From Pseudomonadota bacterium (GTDB taxonomy: Bacteria; Pseudomonadota; Gammaproteobacteria; Steroidobacterales; Steroidobacteraceae), in assembly GCA_016704655.1 (NCBI GenBank), contig JADIZR010000001.1:372001-436000 (forward strand): a DNA stretch of 64,000 bases. The letters run 5' to 3'. Position numbers and translations under genes: made by a program. The notes beneath the pieces are model-generated. The model did not search any database and was not told where the DNA came from. It was given only the letters and a program-made list of their open reading frames with translations. Below, one piece after another: positions 7,203 through 16,829 of this stretch (position 1 is the stretch's first letter; every line of letters starts with the position of its first letter).

Positions 7203-7844
7203 GTGAATCGTTTACTGTTTTCTGTAGACAGGTCTCCGGTCGTCGCCATCGTGTGCCTGGCGCTGTATTTCGGCCAATCGACGATCGCGTCTGCGGCTAA
7301 TCGAGCGCCGTCTATCTCTGGCACTCCCGCCACCACGGCCTACGTCGGCAAAGCCTACTCGTTCCAGCCAACAGCGTCCGACCCCGACGGTAACAAGCTC
7401 ACGTTCAAGATTGCCATGAAGCCCGCCTGGGCGACGTTCAGCAGCGCCACGGGCAGCCTGACCGGTACCCCATCCTCGTCGCAGACCGGTACCTATTCAA
7501 ACATCGTCATCAGTGTCACCGATGGCAGAGTGACAAAGTCGCTGCCCGCGTTTTCGATCAAGGTAGTGCAGGCTACGTCGACTGTGTCACCCGTGACGTT
7601 GTCATGGGTCCCACCGACACACAATGTCGACGGCACCCAGCTCAACAACCTGGTCGGATACCGGATCCACTACGGCAAGGTTTCCGGCCAGTACGATTAT
7701 TCAGTGTCGATCGGAAGTGCGAGCATCACGTCGGCCACGATCGCGAATCTGGCTCCGGCCAGGTGGTATTTCGCGGTCACGGCCGTCACGAGTTCGGGGA
7801 CTCAAAGCGACTATTCGGCGCAACTGAGCAAGGCTGTGCTCTGA
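7203..7844 (+). CDS. Secreted Ig-like plus fibronectin type III protein
   Basis: 213 aa from GTG 7203 (GAGAGAGG eight bases upstream); an in-frame ATG at 7158 would add 15 residues before the signal peptide. Residues 1-32 are a signal peptide (VVAIVCLALYFG ... IASAA). Residues 34-120 are a cadherin-like putative Ig domain (SISGTPATTAYVGKAYSFQP, DPDGNKLTFKI, WATFSSATGSLTGTP). Residues 128-213 are an FnIII domain (VTLSWVPPTHNVDG, GYRIHYGK, RWYFAVTAV). Such modules occur in adhesins and matrix or polysaccharide-binding proteins. It lies behind c-di-GMP riboswitch 2, so expression is probably tied to the sessile/motile switch. The ligand is unknown. Confidence 0.75.
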   Translation: MNRLLFSVDRSPVVAIVCLALYFGQSTIASAANRAPSISGTPATTAYVGKAYSFQPTASDPDGNKLTFKIAMKPAWATFSSATGSLTGTPSSSQTGTYSNIVISVTDGRVTKSLPAFSIKVVQATSTVSPVTLSWVPPTHNVDGTQLNNLVGYRIHYGKVSGQYDYSVSIGSASITSATIANLAPARWYFAVTAVTSSGTQSDYSAQLSKAVL

Positions 7845-7926
7845 CGTTTGTGACGCGGCGTAGCTCGTGGGGCATGTCCATTCGTCGATGCCGAGTATCT
7901 GGCCAGGGCTGATACCCTGACGCGTC

Positions 7927-8916
7927 ATGAACATCCGCTGTCGCTGCCTGGCGCTGGTCCTGGGCGCCTCCTTCCTGGCCACCCTGCCGGCCCGTGCCGA
8001 CGATGCGCTGGAGGAAGTCCTGGTCACCGGCCAGCAACCCGGGCCGGGATTGTGGCGGGTGACTCGTGCCGACGACCCGCACGGACACGTGCTGTGGATC
8101 CTCGGCAACTACAGCCCGTTGCCAAAGCGAATGACGTGGCGTTCGGCCGAACTGTCGGGCGTGCTGGCTGAGTCACAGGCAGTGCTCGCGCCCGTGTCGG
8201 TCAGTGCTTCCGCGGGGCCGTTGGGCGGCATCACCTTGCTGCCGTCATTGATCGGCGTGCGCAGCAATCCCGACGACAAGCGGTTACAGGAGGTCGTGCC
8301 TGCCGATCTCTATGCGCGCTGGCTGCCGCTAAAGGCACGCTACCTCGGCAAGAACGACGGCGTCGAGGACTGGCGTCCAATCTTCGCCGCGCAGGAGTTG
8401 TATCGCGCAGCGCTGAAGAAGAACGACCTGGTGCCGTACGACGGTGTCTGGCCCGTAGTCGAAAAGCTCGCACGCAAAGCGCGGGTGCCGATCACGGAAC
8501 CCGAGATCGAACTCAAGGTGGAGAAGGCAAGGAGCGCGATCAAGGAGTTCAAGTCGACCTCGTTCGCCGACGTCGAGTGCTTCTCGCGCACACTGCAGCG
8601 GCTCGAGTCCGACCTGGAGCTGATGCGCGAGCGCGCGAATGCGTGGGCCGTTGGCGATGTCGCTCGCTTGCGGAAGCTCGCGCCCATCGAGCGCGCGAGC
8701 GCGTGCATCGGCGTGCTGCTGGAGTCGTCGTTCATGCAGCAGCGGGGTTTCGGCGACGTGCTGGAGCGCACGAGGAATGCATGGGTGGCTGCGGCCGAGC
8801 AATCGCTCGCGAGCAATGCATCCACGGTGGCCGTCTTGTCCGTCGACGAGATCCTGAAGCCAGACGGCTACGTCGCCCAGTTGAAAAGCAGGGGCTACGT
8901 CGTCACAGACCCTTGA
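7927..8916 (+). CDS. TraB/GumN family protein, secreted
   Basis: 329 aa with a signal peptide (LVLGASFLATLPARADD). After it come LWRVTRADDPHGHVLWILGN and PLPKRMTWRSAELSGVLAES, the N-terminal block of the GumN branch of the TraB family. The usual G-T at the end of WILG is G-N here. The C-terminal part has ARKARVPITEPEI, a conserved Cys in DVECFSRTLQRL, and VAVLSVDEILKPDGYVAQLK, the family's closing block. TraB/GumN proteins are thought to be metalloprotease-like; the changed motif casts doubt on catalysis. It stands alone between an outward-facing surface gene and a lipoprotein on the other strand. Confidence 0.7.
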   Translation: MNIRCRCLALVLGASFLATLPARADDALEEVLVTGQQPGPGLWRVTRADDPHGHVLWILGNYSPLPKRMTWRSAELSGVLAESQAVLAPVSVSASAGPLGGITLLPSLIGVRSNPDDKRLQEVVPADLYARWLPLKARYLGKNDGVEDWRPIFAAQELYRAALKKNDLVPYDGVWPVVEKLARKARVPITEPEIELKVEKARSAIKEFKSTSFADVECFSRTLQRLESDLELMRERANAWAVGDVARLRKLAPIERASACIGVLLESSFMQQRGFGDVLERTRNAWVAAAEQSLASNASTVAVLSVDEILKPDGYVAQLKSRGYVVTDP

Positions 8917-8976
8917 ACCCGGCGACAACTTCAAACGCAGGGCGGCAGCGATACCGCCCTGCGACGCGTGACTCGC

Positions 8977-9237
8977 TTATTGCGGCGCGACCTTGTCGCC
9001 ACCGGCCCGCTCAGTATCGGTATCAGCATCCGTAGCGTCCGTAGCGGCAGCTGCATCCGTCGCCAGCTCTTCGCCCATGGGTGCGGCTTCGACCGGCGCG
9101 GCCTCGGCCGGCGCCGCTTCGACTGGTGCGCTGGCCGCCGGTTCGGGCATCGGCGCCGCGGCTTCTTCTTTCTTTGCGCATGCCGTCAGCAGCAGGGCGG
9201 CTGCAATGACCGCGCTGATCTTGATTGCTTCCTTCAT
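8977..9237 (-). CDS. Small Ala/Pro/Glu-rich lipoprotein
   Basis: 86 aa. A lipoprotein signal LLLTAC puts the acylated cysteine at residue 20; KKEEAAAP follows. The mature part is low-complexity, rich in Ala, Pro and Glu (PVEAAPAEAAPVEAAP), then DATDADTDTE. It has no fold or motif. It is probably a periplasmic lipoprotein with a disordered tail. Positioned downstream of the TIR gene on the same strand, about 70 bp away. Confidence 0.6.
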   Translation of the reverse strand: MKEAIKISAVIAAALLLTACAKKEEAAAPMPEPAASAPVEAAPAEAAPVEAAPMGEELATDAAAATDATDADTDTERAGGDKVAPQ

Positions 9238-9305
9238 GTCTCTTCCCCAATAGAGGTCTTTAGTGGATGGCGGCCCGGCGTCCCAGTCGCGAGGCTGCGG
9301 GGAGA

Positions 9306-11258
9306 CTATTCGAAGCCAATGCTCTTCAGCAACTCAGCGAAGCGGGGGTCACCGCGCAGAGGATCCAGCAAGGGGTCATTGCGCGCGTACACCAGCCCTG
9401 AATCACCGATGGCGCGCGCTTGCTGCAGACGTGCAATCGCGGCATCGAGCTGCCCCCATTGCGCCAGGACCTGGGCCTGCTGGTAGCGCAACCGGGCGCC
9501 TTCCTCCTCGATTTTCGCAAACGCGTCGCGCGCCGATTGCTCATTGCCGAGGCGGTGCTCGACCACGGCCAGGCCGGTCAGGCCGGAATCGCTGGCGGGC
9601 TCCGCCAGGTACTCGGTGCGCGCCTCGTCGTGGCGGCCGAGCATGAACAAGGCGTCGCCGATCGCCGCATGGGCGCGCGACATCTGCGGGTTCATCTGCA
9701 GCGCCTGTCGGGTCGGCGGGATCGAGGCCTGATAATTGCGCGCCGCATACTCGATGGCACCCGCCGCGCGATGAATCAGCGGGTTCAGCTTGTCGAGCAG
9801 CAGTGCCCGCTGGATGGCCGCGGCGGCGTCCTGACTGCGGCCGACGCGCGCACTGTACTGCGCATACCGCGCGAGCACGGTGGCTTCGCCCGCGCCGAGT
9901 TCCCTCGATCGCTCGAACGGCTCACGTGCGCCGCGGGCGTCGAGTTTGCCCTGGAACAAAGTGAATCCGAGCGTCGAGTAGGCGTCGGCGAGCCCCGGAG
10001 CGATTTCGATCGCGCGCTGTGCCGACTCGATCGCCGACTCGTACAACTCCTGCAGTTGCCCGGCCTTGCCGTACTGGTTGGCAATGGCGGTCAACGAGCG
10101 TGCACGTGCTGCATGGGCAGGCGCATAGTCCGGGTCGGCCGCGATGGCCAGATCGAACTGCGCGAGCGCCGCGCGTTCGGACGCCTCGTCGGCGCTCAGG
10201 TCGTACAGTGCGCGGCCTTGCAGATAGGCGTCGAAAGCCTGGGCACTGCGAGTCCCGCCTTCGGCGGCGAGAGTACCTGCGCTGCCTGCGGGCACCTTCG
10301 GGTCGGGCGTCATCTCGGCTGCGAGCGCGCTCGCTACGGTACGCGCAATTTCGCTCTGCACGGCGAAGATGTCGTGCAGCGAACGGTCGAAGCTCTGCGA
10401 CCACCGGCTGAATCCGGTGTGTCCGTCGATCAGGTCCGCGGTGATGCGCGCGACTTCGCCCGACCTCCGGACCGTGCCATCGAGCAGATAGCCCACGCCG
10501 AGATGCGACGCAATCGCTACGGCATCCTCCGTGTGGTCGCGGAACTTGGCGGACGACGTCTGGGCCATCACCTGCAGTTTCAGGTTGCGGGCGAGGGTCG
10601 AGCGCAGTTCCTCGGACAGGCCGTCCGAGAAATAGTCCTGGCTGGTGTCGCCGCTGAGGTTCTTGAAGGGCAGCACGGCAACCTTGTTACTCGTCGAAGC
10701 AGGCGGGTCGCCGCCGAGGCGACCACTGCGCCACGCGAAGACTCCCACGGCTCCTGCCAGTGCTGCGCCGCCGGTCGCCAGCAGGATCGCGCGACGGGTC
10801 AGGCGAGGCGGTGATCGGGAACCCGGTGCGTGCAGGCTACCCCGATAGGCCGCAGCGTCAGCCGATCGACCCACGACCGCTTCGACGCCGCGCACGATCG
10901 TCGCAATCTGCGGGGCGCTGGCATCGCCACGCCAGCCCAGCAGGTCGACCGCGAGGTATTGCCTGAACCCCAGGGGTGGCATCGTGCCGTCGAGCGAGAC
11001 CGGCACCAGCTTGCGCATCTCGCGTCCCTGCGAGGCTTCGTCGAGTACCCAGTCGGACGACACCGAGACTCTGGACCAGGCGACGATCACCGCGTCGCAG
11101 CGGGCGAGGGCGACTTCGACGGACTTCGCGAAGACCGCGCCACCTTCAATCAGCGTGTCCCACCAGACGTCGATGCCAGCCTGTTCGAGTGCGCCGGCAA
11201 GCACGCGAACCCGGTCCTGGTCCGCGTGTGAATAGCTCAGGAATGCCGTCGGGCGCAT
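9306..11258 (-). CDS. TIR domain, membrane anchor, TolB-like and TPR protein
   Basis: 650 aa. Residues 1-115 are a TIR domain (AFLSYSHADQDRV, CDAVIVAWSRVSVSSDWVLDE); the S-x-x-W-x(3)-E motif puts the putative catalytic or binding glutamate at residue 74. Residues 155-178 are one transmembrane helix preceded by arginines (RRAILLATGGAALAGAVGVF). Residues 192-315 match the TolB/FlgO-like N-terminal fold seen in class III adenylate cyclase-type proteins (VAVLPFKNLSGDTSQDYFSD, GYLLDGTVRRSG). Residues 340-640 are tetratricopeptide repeats. The TIR domain would be cytoplasmic, the rest periplasmic. Signalling or defence are both possible; no linked effector gene is present. Confidence 0.75.
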   Translation of the reverse strand: MRPTAFLSYSHADQDRVRVLAGALEQAGIDVWWDTLIEGGAVFAKSVEVALARCDAVIVAWSRVSVSSDWVLDEASQGREMRKLVPVSLDGTMPPLGFRQYLAVDLLGWRGDASAPQIATIVRGVEAVVGRSADAAAYRGSLHAPGSRSPPRLTRRAILLATGGAALAGAVGVFAWRSGRLGGDPPASTSNKVAVLPFKNLSGDTSQDYFSDGLSEELRSTLARNLKLQVMAQTSSAKFRDHTEDAVAIASHLGVGYLLDGTVRRSGEVARITADLIDGHTGFSRWSQSFDRSLHDIFAVQSEIARTVASALAAEMTPDPKVPAGSAGTLAAEGGTRSAQAFDAYLQGRALYDLSADEASERAALAQFDLAIAADPDYAPAHAARARSLTAIANQYGKAGQLQELYESAIESAQRAIEIAPGLADAYSTLGFTLFQGKLDARGAREPFERSRELGAGEATVLARYAQYSARVGRSQDAAAAIQRALLLDKLNPLIHRAAGAIEYAARNYQASIPPTRQALQMNPQMSRAHAAIGDALFMLGRHDEARTEYLAEPASDSGLTGLAVVEHRLGNEQSARDAFAKIEEEGARLRYQQAQVLAQWGQLDAAIARLQQARAIGDSGLVYARNDPLLDPLRGDPRFAELLKSIGFE

Positions 11259-11266
11259 GAGTTTAC

Positions 11267-12619
11267 CTAAGGCTTCGATCCGAGCAGCGCAAGCGCTGCA
11301 ACAGTATTGATCTGTGCGCCGAGCGTCACGGCGGGCAGGTCGACGAAGAAATCGGGGTTGTGGTTCGAGTAGGGGAACAGCCTGCCCTGTTTCTGTGCCG
11401 CCGCGACTCGTTCAGGCGGCGCGACTCCGATCAAGAGGAACACGTACGGAGTGTTCAGTGGCGCGAAGGCCTCCTGGAAATCCTCCGAACCCATCACCGT
11501 CGGGAAATTGCCGACGACCTTGCCTTCGCCGAGCAGCGCGACGAGTCCCGGACGCAGGCGCTCGACCAGGGCCGAGTCGTTGACCAGCGGCCCGGCATGG
11601 CCCTTCATCGTGCGAGTCGGCATTCGATCTGCAGGCACACCAGCGGCCGCGGCGATGCCGTTGTCGATTTCGTCGATGCGCTTGAGCATGAGTTCCCGCA
11701 CCTGCGGTTTGAGCCAGCGCAGGTTGAGCAGCAACGTGGCTGACTCGGGGATCACGTTATTGTCACGGCCCGCCCGGATCGCCCCGACCGTGAGCACGGC
11801 CGGTGCCTGCGGATCGATGGTCCGGCTGATTATTGTCTGGTAGGCGAGCACGGCTTGTGCCGCCATGACGACCGGGTCGATCGCCAGCTCGGGCGCCGAG
11901 CCGTGGCCGCCGACACCGCGGAATTCGACGTCGAGCTGGTCGACGCCTGCCATGCGCACGCCGGCGGTGTTGGACACCATGCCGACGGCGGCTGGCGCCG
12001 TGTGGCTGCCGAGCGCGAAATCCGGCTTGGGCAAGCCCCGGGTCCACAAGCCGTCGTCGACCATCGCCCTGGCGCCCAGGCCCACTTCTTCGGCCGGTTG
12101 TGCATAGACAACGAGCGTGCCGGACCACTCCGACTTGAGCTTCGTCAGCGCAGATGCCGCGCCCAGCAGCCAGGTGATGTGCGCGTCGTGCCCGCACGCA
12201 TGCATCACGTCCACTTCGCTGCCATCGGCCAGCGTCTGCGGCTGCATTGCGGCCCAGGGCAGCCCCGTCGTCTCTCGCACGCCGCCGTTCGCGTCCATGT
12301 CGGCGCGATACCAGAGCGTCGGCCCCGCGCCGTTCTTCAGCACGCCGACGACGCCGGTCTTGCCGATCCCGGTGGTCACCGTAAAACCGAGCTTCTTCAG
12401 CGCCGTTGCGACGATGTCTGCAGTGCGCGTCTCGGTGAAGGCGAGTTCCGGATGGGCGTGCAGGTCCTTGAACGTCGCCTCGAGCCGAGACGTGTCGGTC
12501 GCGATCACTGCCTTGACCTTGTCGATCAGGGCCTGTGATTGCGCCTGTGCCGTCGAGCTGCCCGCTACCGCGGTCAGGAACGTCAGGCAAACGACGACGG
12601 CACGCGGTTTCAGGTACAT
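11267..12619 (-). CDS. Secreted M20 family metallo-amidohydrolase
   Basis: 450 aa from the ATG at 12619 (CGAGG six bases upstream); a start 17 codons further up would precede the signal peptide. Residues 1-27 are a signal peptide (VVVCLTFLTAVAGSSTAQA). Metal-site motifs of M20D amidohydrolases (hippurate or N-acyl-amino-acid type) are visible: WYRADMDANG, MHACGHDAHITWLLGAA, QPAEEVGLGARAM, GSHTAP and PTVMGSEDFQEAF. It should hydrolyse an N-acylated amino acid or peptide in the periplasm. The substrate cannot be told from sequence. It starts 17 bp after the chaA stop and probably shares its transcript. Confidence 0.85.
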   Translation of the reverse strand: MYLKPRAVVVCLTFLTAVAGSSTAQAQSQALIDKVKAVIATDTSRLEATFKDLHAHPELAFTETRTADIVATALKKLGFTVTTGIGKTGVVGVLKNGAGPTLWYRADMDANGGVRETTGLPWAAMQPQTLADGSEVDVMHACGHDAHITWLLGAASALTKLKSEWSGTLVVYAQPAEEVGLGARAMVDDGLWTRGLPKPDFALGSHTAPAAVGMVSNTAGVRMAGVDQLDVEFRGVGGHGSAPELAIDPVVMAAQAVLAYQTIISRTIDPQAPAVLTVGAIRAGRDNNVIPESATLLLNLRWLKPQVRELMLKRIDEIDNGIAAAAGVPADRMPTRTMKGHAGPLVNDSALVERLRPGLVALLGEGKVVGNFPTVMGSEDFQEAFAPLNTPYVFLLIGVAPPERVAAAQKQGRLFPYSNHNPDFFVDLPAVTLGAQINTVAALALLGSKP

Positions 12620-12635
12620 CGCAACCTCGAATTTC

Positions 12636-13703
12636 TCAGGGGACGAGCGAGAGGAACAGGAATGCGGCAAAAATCACGACCTGGACCGCGCCCTGCATCA
12701 TGTTGGTGCGGCCGTTGCCAAGGCCGATCGAACAGACGAGCAGGCTCAGCACGAGCAGGATCATGTCCTTCGGCGCGAGTCCCAGGGTCAGCGGCAGGTC
12801 CAGCAGGACTGCCACCAGCACGACGACCGGAATCGTCAGGCCGATGCTGGCGAGCGCGGAACCGAAAGCCAGGTTCATGCTGGTTTGAAGCCGATTGGCG
12901 AGTGCCGCACGGATGGCGGATACGCCCTCGGGCAGCAGCACGACCATCGCGATGATGATGCCGACGGTGGCACGCGGCGCGCCCGCCGCCGCGACCGTTG
13001 CTTCGATCGCAGGCGAGAGAGTCTTTGCGAGTCCGACCACTACGGTCAGCGAGATCACGAGCAGGACGAAACTGAGCCAGGAATCGCGAATCGACGGCGG
13101 CGGCGCGTGCACGGCCTCATTGTGCGTGTCGCTGGCAGGCAGGAAGTAGTCGCGGTTACGCACCGTCTGGAAGAATACGAAAGCGCACCACAGCAGCAGC
13201 GAGCTGCCGCCGACGAACAGCAGCTGCGTGGTCGAGTAACTTGCGCCAGGTGCGCTGACCGTGAAGACCGGCATGATCAGGACCAGTGTTGAGAGCGCCG
13301 TCAGTCCAGCCAGGGCCGGTCCGGCACCTTCGATGCGAAACGACTGCTCGCGATGACGCAGGCCACCGAGGAGCACGCAGATGCCGATGACGCCGCTGCT
13401 GATGATCATCACGGTGGCATAGATCGTGTCGCGCGCCAGCACGGCCTTGTCCGCACCGCCCGCCAGCATCAAAGACACGATCAGCGCGACTTCGATGGCG
13501 GTGACCGCAAGTGCAAGGACGAGCGTCCCGTACGGTTCGCCGACTCGGTGGGCTACGACCTCGGCGTGGTGAACTGCGGACACCACTGCGGCCGCCAGCA
13601 TCGCCATGCAGGCCACCGTCATGATCGGGCCCGAGGGAAGCCACAGTGCTGCAAGCAGCAGCGCAGCGGCGATCAACGGCACGACCTTATGCCAGAGAGA
13701 CAT
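12636..13703 (-). CDS. chaA: Calcium/proton antiporter, ChaA-type
   Basis: 355 aa with about 11 hydrophobic segments. The two CaCA-type repeats are visible through VHHAEVVAHRVGEPYGTLVL, AVTAIEVALIVSLM and AMVVLLPEGVSAIRAALANR, with the acidic residues used for cation exchange. Length and motifs fit ChaA. It exports Ca2+ (or Na+, K+) across the inner membrane in exchange for protons. It is divergent from sucA, with about 215 bp between the starts. Confidence 0.85.
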   Translation of the reverse strand: MSLWHKVVPLIAAALLLAALWLPSGPIMTVACMAMLAAAVVSAVHHAEVVAHRVGEPYGTLVLALAVTAIEVALIVSLMLAGGADKAVLARDTIYATVMIISSGVIGICVLLGGLRHREQSFRIEGAGPALAGLTALSTLVLIMPVFTVSAPGASYSTTQLLFVGGSSLLLWCAFVFFQTVRNRDYFLPASDTHNEAVHAPPPSIRDSWLSFVLLVISLTVVVGLAKTLSPAIEATVAAAGAPRATVGIIIAMVVLLPEGVSAIRAALANRLQTSMNLAFGSALASIGLTIPVVVLVAVLLDLPLTLGLAPKDMILLVLSLLVCSIGLGNGRTNMMQGAVQVVIFAAFLFLSLVP

Positions 13704-13919
13704 TGCGGCTCCGCGAGAATGGGGTGGATGCTGCGACTTTGCCGCGGCGCCCGCGAAAACGACCGGACTGTAACCCGCCCTTCGGCCAGGCAGGGCACAT
13801 TCCGGCCGGCGGACGCCGGTTTGCTGTCCGACCTCGCCAATTTCGCTAGACTACCGCGCCCACTTTCCTGGACGGAAGACGTGGATCCGGCCGCCTGCCG
13901 GTCCCGAACATGGGAAGCG

Positions 13920-16829
13920 ATGACTGAAACAAAAGCAATGTTGACGGCGATCCCGTTGGCCGCCGGCAATGACGCGTACGTCGAAGCGATTTACGAGGCC
14001 TACCTGGCGAGCCCCGGGTCGGTGGACCCGGCGTGGAGCGAGTATTTCGCGACACTCGGACCGTCGACTGGCGACGTCGCCCACGGCCCGTTGATCGAAG
14101 AACTGGCGCGCCGTGCCAGGGCACCGCTGCGGCCGTTGCCGACAGGACCAGTCGCGGCGGGTCCCGTGTGCTTGCCCGAGGTGGGCGATTCGGCCGCAGC
14201 CAAGCAGGGCGCGGTCTCGCGGCTCATGCAGATTTACGCCAACCGCGGTCACCTGATCGCGGACATCGATCCGCTCGGCCTCACGGTGCGTCCGGTGCCG
14301 AAAGTGCTGGGACTCGACTACCACCGGCTCACCGAGGCTGACCTCGACGCCGAGTTCCTGACGGGCAGCCGCAACGGCGCGATCAAATCGCGGCTCAAGC
14401 TGCGCGAGATCATCGCGCAACTGCGGCACATCTACTGCGGCACCATCGGCGCCGAGTTCGCGCACGTGTCCGACGAAACCGAGCGCCTCTGGCTGCAGGA
14501 CCGCTTCCAGGTCGGCCGTGTGCACCAGGCGCTCCCGGCCGAGACGCGCCAGGAAATCCTGCGTCACCTGACGATGGCCGAAGGTCTCGAGCGTTACCTC
14601 GCAACGCGTTATCCCGCGCAGAAGCGGTTCTCGCTCGAAGGCGGCGACAGCCTGATCCCGCTGCTCGAGGAAGTCCTGCAGAGCGGCGGTTCGAGCGGAG
14701 TCGAGGACATCGTCTTCGGCATGGCGCATCGCGGCCGCCTCAACGTCCTGGTCAATGTCCTGGGCAAGTCGCCTGAGGCGCTGTTCTCCGAATTCGAGGG
14801 CAAGTACGACCTCCAGCAGCTCAAGGGCTCGGGCGACGTGAAATACCACAAGGGTTTCTCGTGCGACGTGAAGACGCCGTCGGGCAACGTCCACGTCGCT
14901 CTCGCGTTCAATCCGTCGCATCTCGAAGTCGTGAACGCGGTCGTCGAGGGCTCCGTGCGCGCGCGCCAGGAGCGGCGCGGCGACGAGCGCGGCGACAAGG
15001 TCATGCCCGTGCTGATCCACGGCGATTCGGCCTTCGCCGGCCAGGGCGTGATCCAGGAAACCCTGCAGATGTCGCAGGCGCGCGCGTTCTACACCGGTGG
15101 CACGATTCACCTGATCGTCAACAACCAGGTCGGCTTCACCACGCACGACCCGCGTGACACGCGCTCGACGCTCTATTGCAGCGACGTAGCGAAGATGATC
15201 GAGGCGCCGATCCTGCACGTGAACGGCGACGACCCCGAAGCGGTGATATTCGCGGCGCGTCTCGCCGTCGACTACCGCATGAAGTTTCACAAGGACGTCG
15301 TCATCGATCTCGTCTGCTATCGCCGGCTCGGGCACAACGAGGCCGACGAGCCCGCGGCGACGCAGCCAGTCATGTACGCAACGATCCGCAGCAAGCCGAC
15401 CACGCGGCAGCTTTACGCCGACAAGCTGGTGGCCGCAGGGGTGATCGCCGCGGGTGATGCTGAAGCACTCGTGGAGCAGTACCGTCGCGGCCTCGATGAA
15501 GGCAAGCCGCAGACGAAAAACGTGCTCGGCCTCATCGGCAACAAGCACACCGTCGACTGGACCAGGTACCACGACGTCGACTGGTTCGAGGAAATCCGCT
15601 CGGGCGTGAAGCCGGCGTTGTTGCAGGACCTCGCGGCCAGGGCCACGACGTTCCCCGCGAGCTTCACACTGCATCGCCAGGTGCAGAAGATCGTCGATGA
15701 CCGTCGCAGGATGGCGGCCGGCCAGTTGATGGTGGACTGGGGCTTCGCCGAGACGCTCGCCTACGCGAGCCTGCTCGACGAAGGCTACGAGGTTCGCCTC
15801 ACCGGGCAGGACAGCGGCCGCGGCACGTTCTTCCATCGGCACGCGGTGGGTCACGACCAGGGCACGGGTGCGACGCACATCCCTCTCAAGTACCTCAAGC
15901 CCGGGCAGCCGCGTTTCCGCGTGACGGACTCGCTGCTGTCCGAGGAAGCCGTGCTGGGTTTTGAATACGGCTACTCGATCACCGATCCGAATTGCCTCGT
16001 CATCTGGGAAGGCCAGTTCGGCGACTTCGCGAACGGCGCGCAGGTGATCATCGACCAGTTCATTTCGTCGGGCGAAGCGAAGTGGGGCCGTTACTGCGGG
16101 CTCACGCTGTTCCTGCCGCATGGCTACGAGGGGCAGGGGCCCGAACACTCCTCGGCCCGGCTCGAGCGCTTCCTGCAGCTGTGCGCCGAGAACAACATGC
16201 AGGTGTGCGTGCCTTCCACACCCGCGCAGATGTTCCATATGCTGCGCCGGCAGATGCTGCGGTCATTCCGCAAGCCGCTCATCGTCATGACGCCGAAAAG
16301 CCTGTTGCGGCACAAGCTGTCGGTGTCGGCTTTCGGCGATCTCACCAGGGGCTCGTTCCAGTGCGTCGTGAACGAGATCGACGAACTGTCGCCGAAGGAC
16401 GTCACGCGCGTCGTGTTCTGCTCGGGCAAGGTCTATTTCGACCTGCTCGAGGCACGCCGCGCCGACGAGGCGCGCAACGTCGCCATCGTGCGCATCGAGC
16501 AGCTCTATCCGTTCCCGTCCGAGGATTACGCAGCGGCACTCGCGCATTACCCGAATGCGCGCGAGATCGTCTGGTGCCAGGAAGAGCCGCAGAACCAGGG
16601 CGCCTGGTACCAGATCCGCCACCGGCTGCAGGATTCGCTGCAGGGCAACCAGGAACTGCTGTATTCGGGCCGTCGCCCGGCCGCGGCACCGGCTACCGGC
16701 ATCCCGCAGATGCATTCGACGGAGCAGCACGGCCTCGTTGCCGCAGCGATCACCGCCTCCACGCAGGAACAGTCGGCGCGCGCAACCCCTCGTCTGCGCG
16801 CCAGGGCCAGCAACAGGAAGAAGTCATGA
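13920..16829 (+). CDS. sucA: 2-oxoglutarate dehydrogenase E1 component
   Basis: 969 aa from ATG 13920 (GGGAAG just upstream). The frame is open far upstream but without homology. Motifs: N-terminal NDAYVEAIYEAYLASPGSVD, the E1 core VEDIVFGMAHRGRLNVLVNV, ThDP/Mg site HGDSAFAGQGVIQETLQMS, YRRLGHNEADEP, and C-terminal TFFHRHAVGHDQ and LFLPHGYEGQGPEHSSARLE. It decarboxylates 2-oxoglutarate with thiamine diphosphate and passes the succinyl group to SucB. The stop overlaps the sucB start by ATGA. Upstream sdh genes, common in Enterobacteria, are absent. Confidence 0.97.
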   Translation: MTETKAMLTAIPLAAGNDAYVEAIYEAYLASPGSVDPAWSEYFATLGPSTGDVAHGPLIEELARRARAPLRPLPTGPVAAGPVCLPEVGDSAAAKQGAVSRLMQIYANRGHLIADIDPLGLTVRPVPKVLGLDYHRLTEADLDAEFLTGSRNGAIKSRLKLREIIAQLRHIYCGTIGAEFAHVSDETERLWLQDRFQVGRVHQALPAETRQEILRHLTMAEGLERYLATRYPAQKRFSLEGGDSLIPLLEEVLQSGGSSGVEDIVFGMAHRGRLNVLVNVLGKSPEALFSEFEGKYDLQQLKGSGDVKYHKGFSCDVKTPSGNVHVALAFNPSHLEVVNAVVEGSVRARQERRGDERGDKVMPVLIHGDSAFAGQGVIQETLQMSQARAFYTGGTIHLIVNNQVGFTTHDPRDTRSTLYCSDVAKMIEAPILHVNGDDPEAVIFAARLAVDYRMKFHKDVVIDLVCYRRLGHNEADEPAATQPVMYATIRSKPTTRQLYADKLVAAGVIAAGDAEALVEQYRRGLDEGKPQTKNVLGLIGNKHTVDWTRYHDVDWFEEIRSGVKPALLQDLAARATTFPASFTLHRQVQKIVDDRRRMAAGQLMVDWGFAETLAYASLLDEGYEVRLTGQDSGRGTFFHRHAVGHDQGTGATHIPLKYLKPGQPRFRVTDSLLSEEAVLGFEYGYSITDPNCLVIWEGQFGDFANGAQVIIDQFISSGEAKWGRYCGLTLFLPHGYEGQGPEHSSARLERFLQLCAENNMQVCVPSTPAQMFHMLRRQMLRSFRKPLIVMTPKSLLRHKLSVSAFGDLTRGSFQCVVNEIDELSPKDVTRVVFCSGKVYFDLLEARRADEARNVAIVRIEQLYPFPSEDYAAALAHYPNAREIVWCQEEPQNQGAWYQIRHRLQDSLQGNQELLYSGRRPAAAPATGIPQMHSTEQHGLVAAAITASTQEQSARATPRLRARASNRKKS

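Noticed and set aside
8993..9253. Plus-strand frame opposite the small lipoprotein
   Set aside because: Ser/Ala-rich antisense of a low-complexity gene; the minus strand has a proper lipobox.
13353..13919. In-frame upstream extension of sucA
   Set aside because: It overlaps chaA on the other strand and has no E1 likeness; the conserved protein begins at 13920.
13851..16238. 795-codon minus-strand frame over sucA
   Set aside because: Antisense shadow of a fully conserved gene, with His/Arg-rich composition typical of such shadows.
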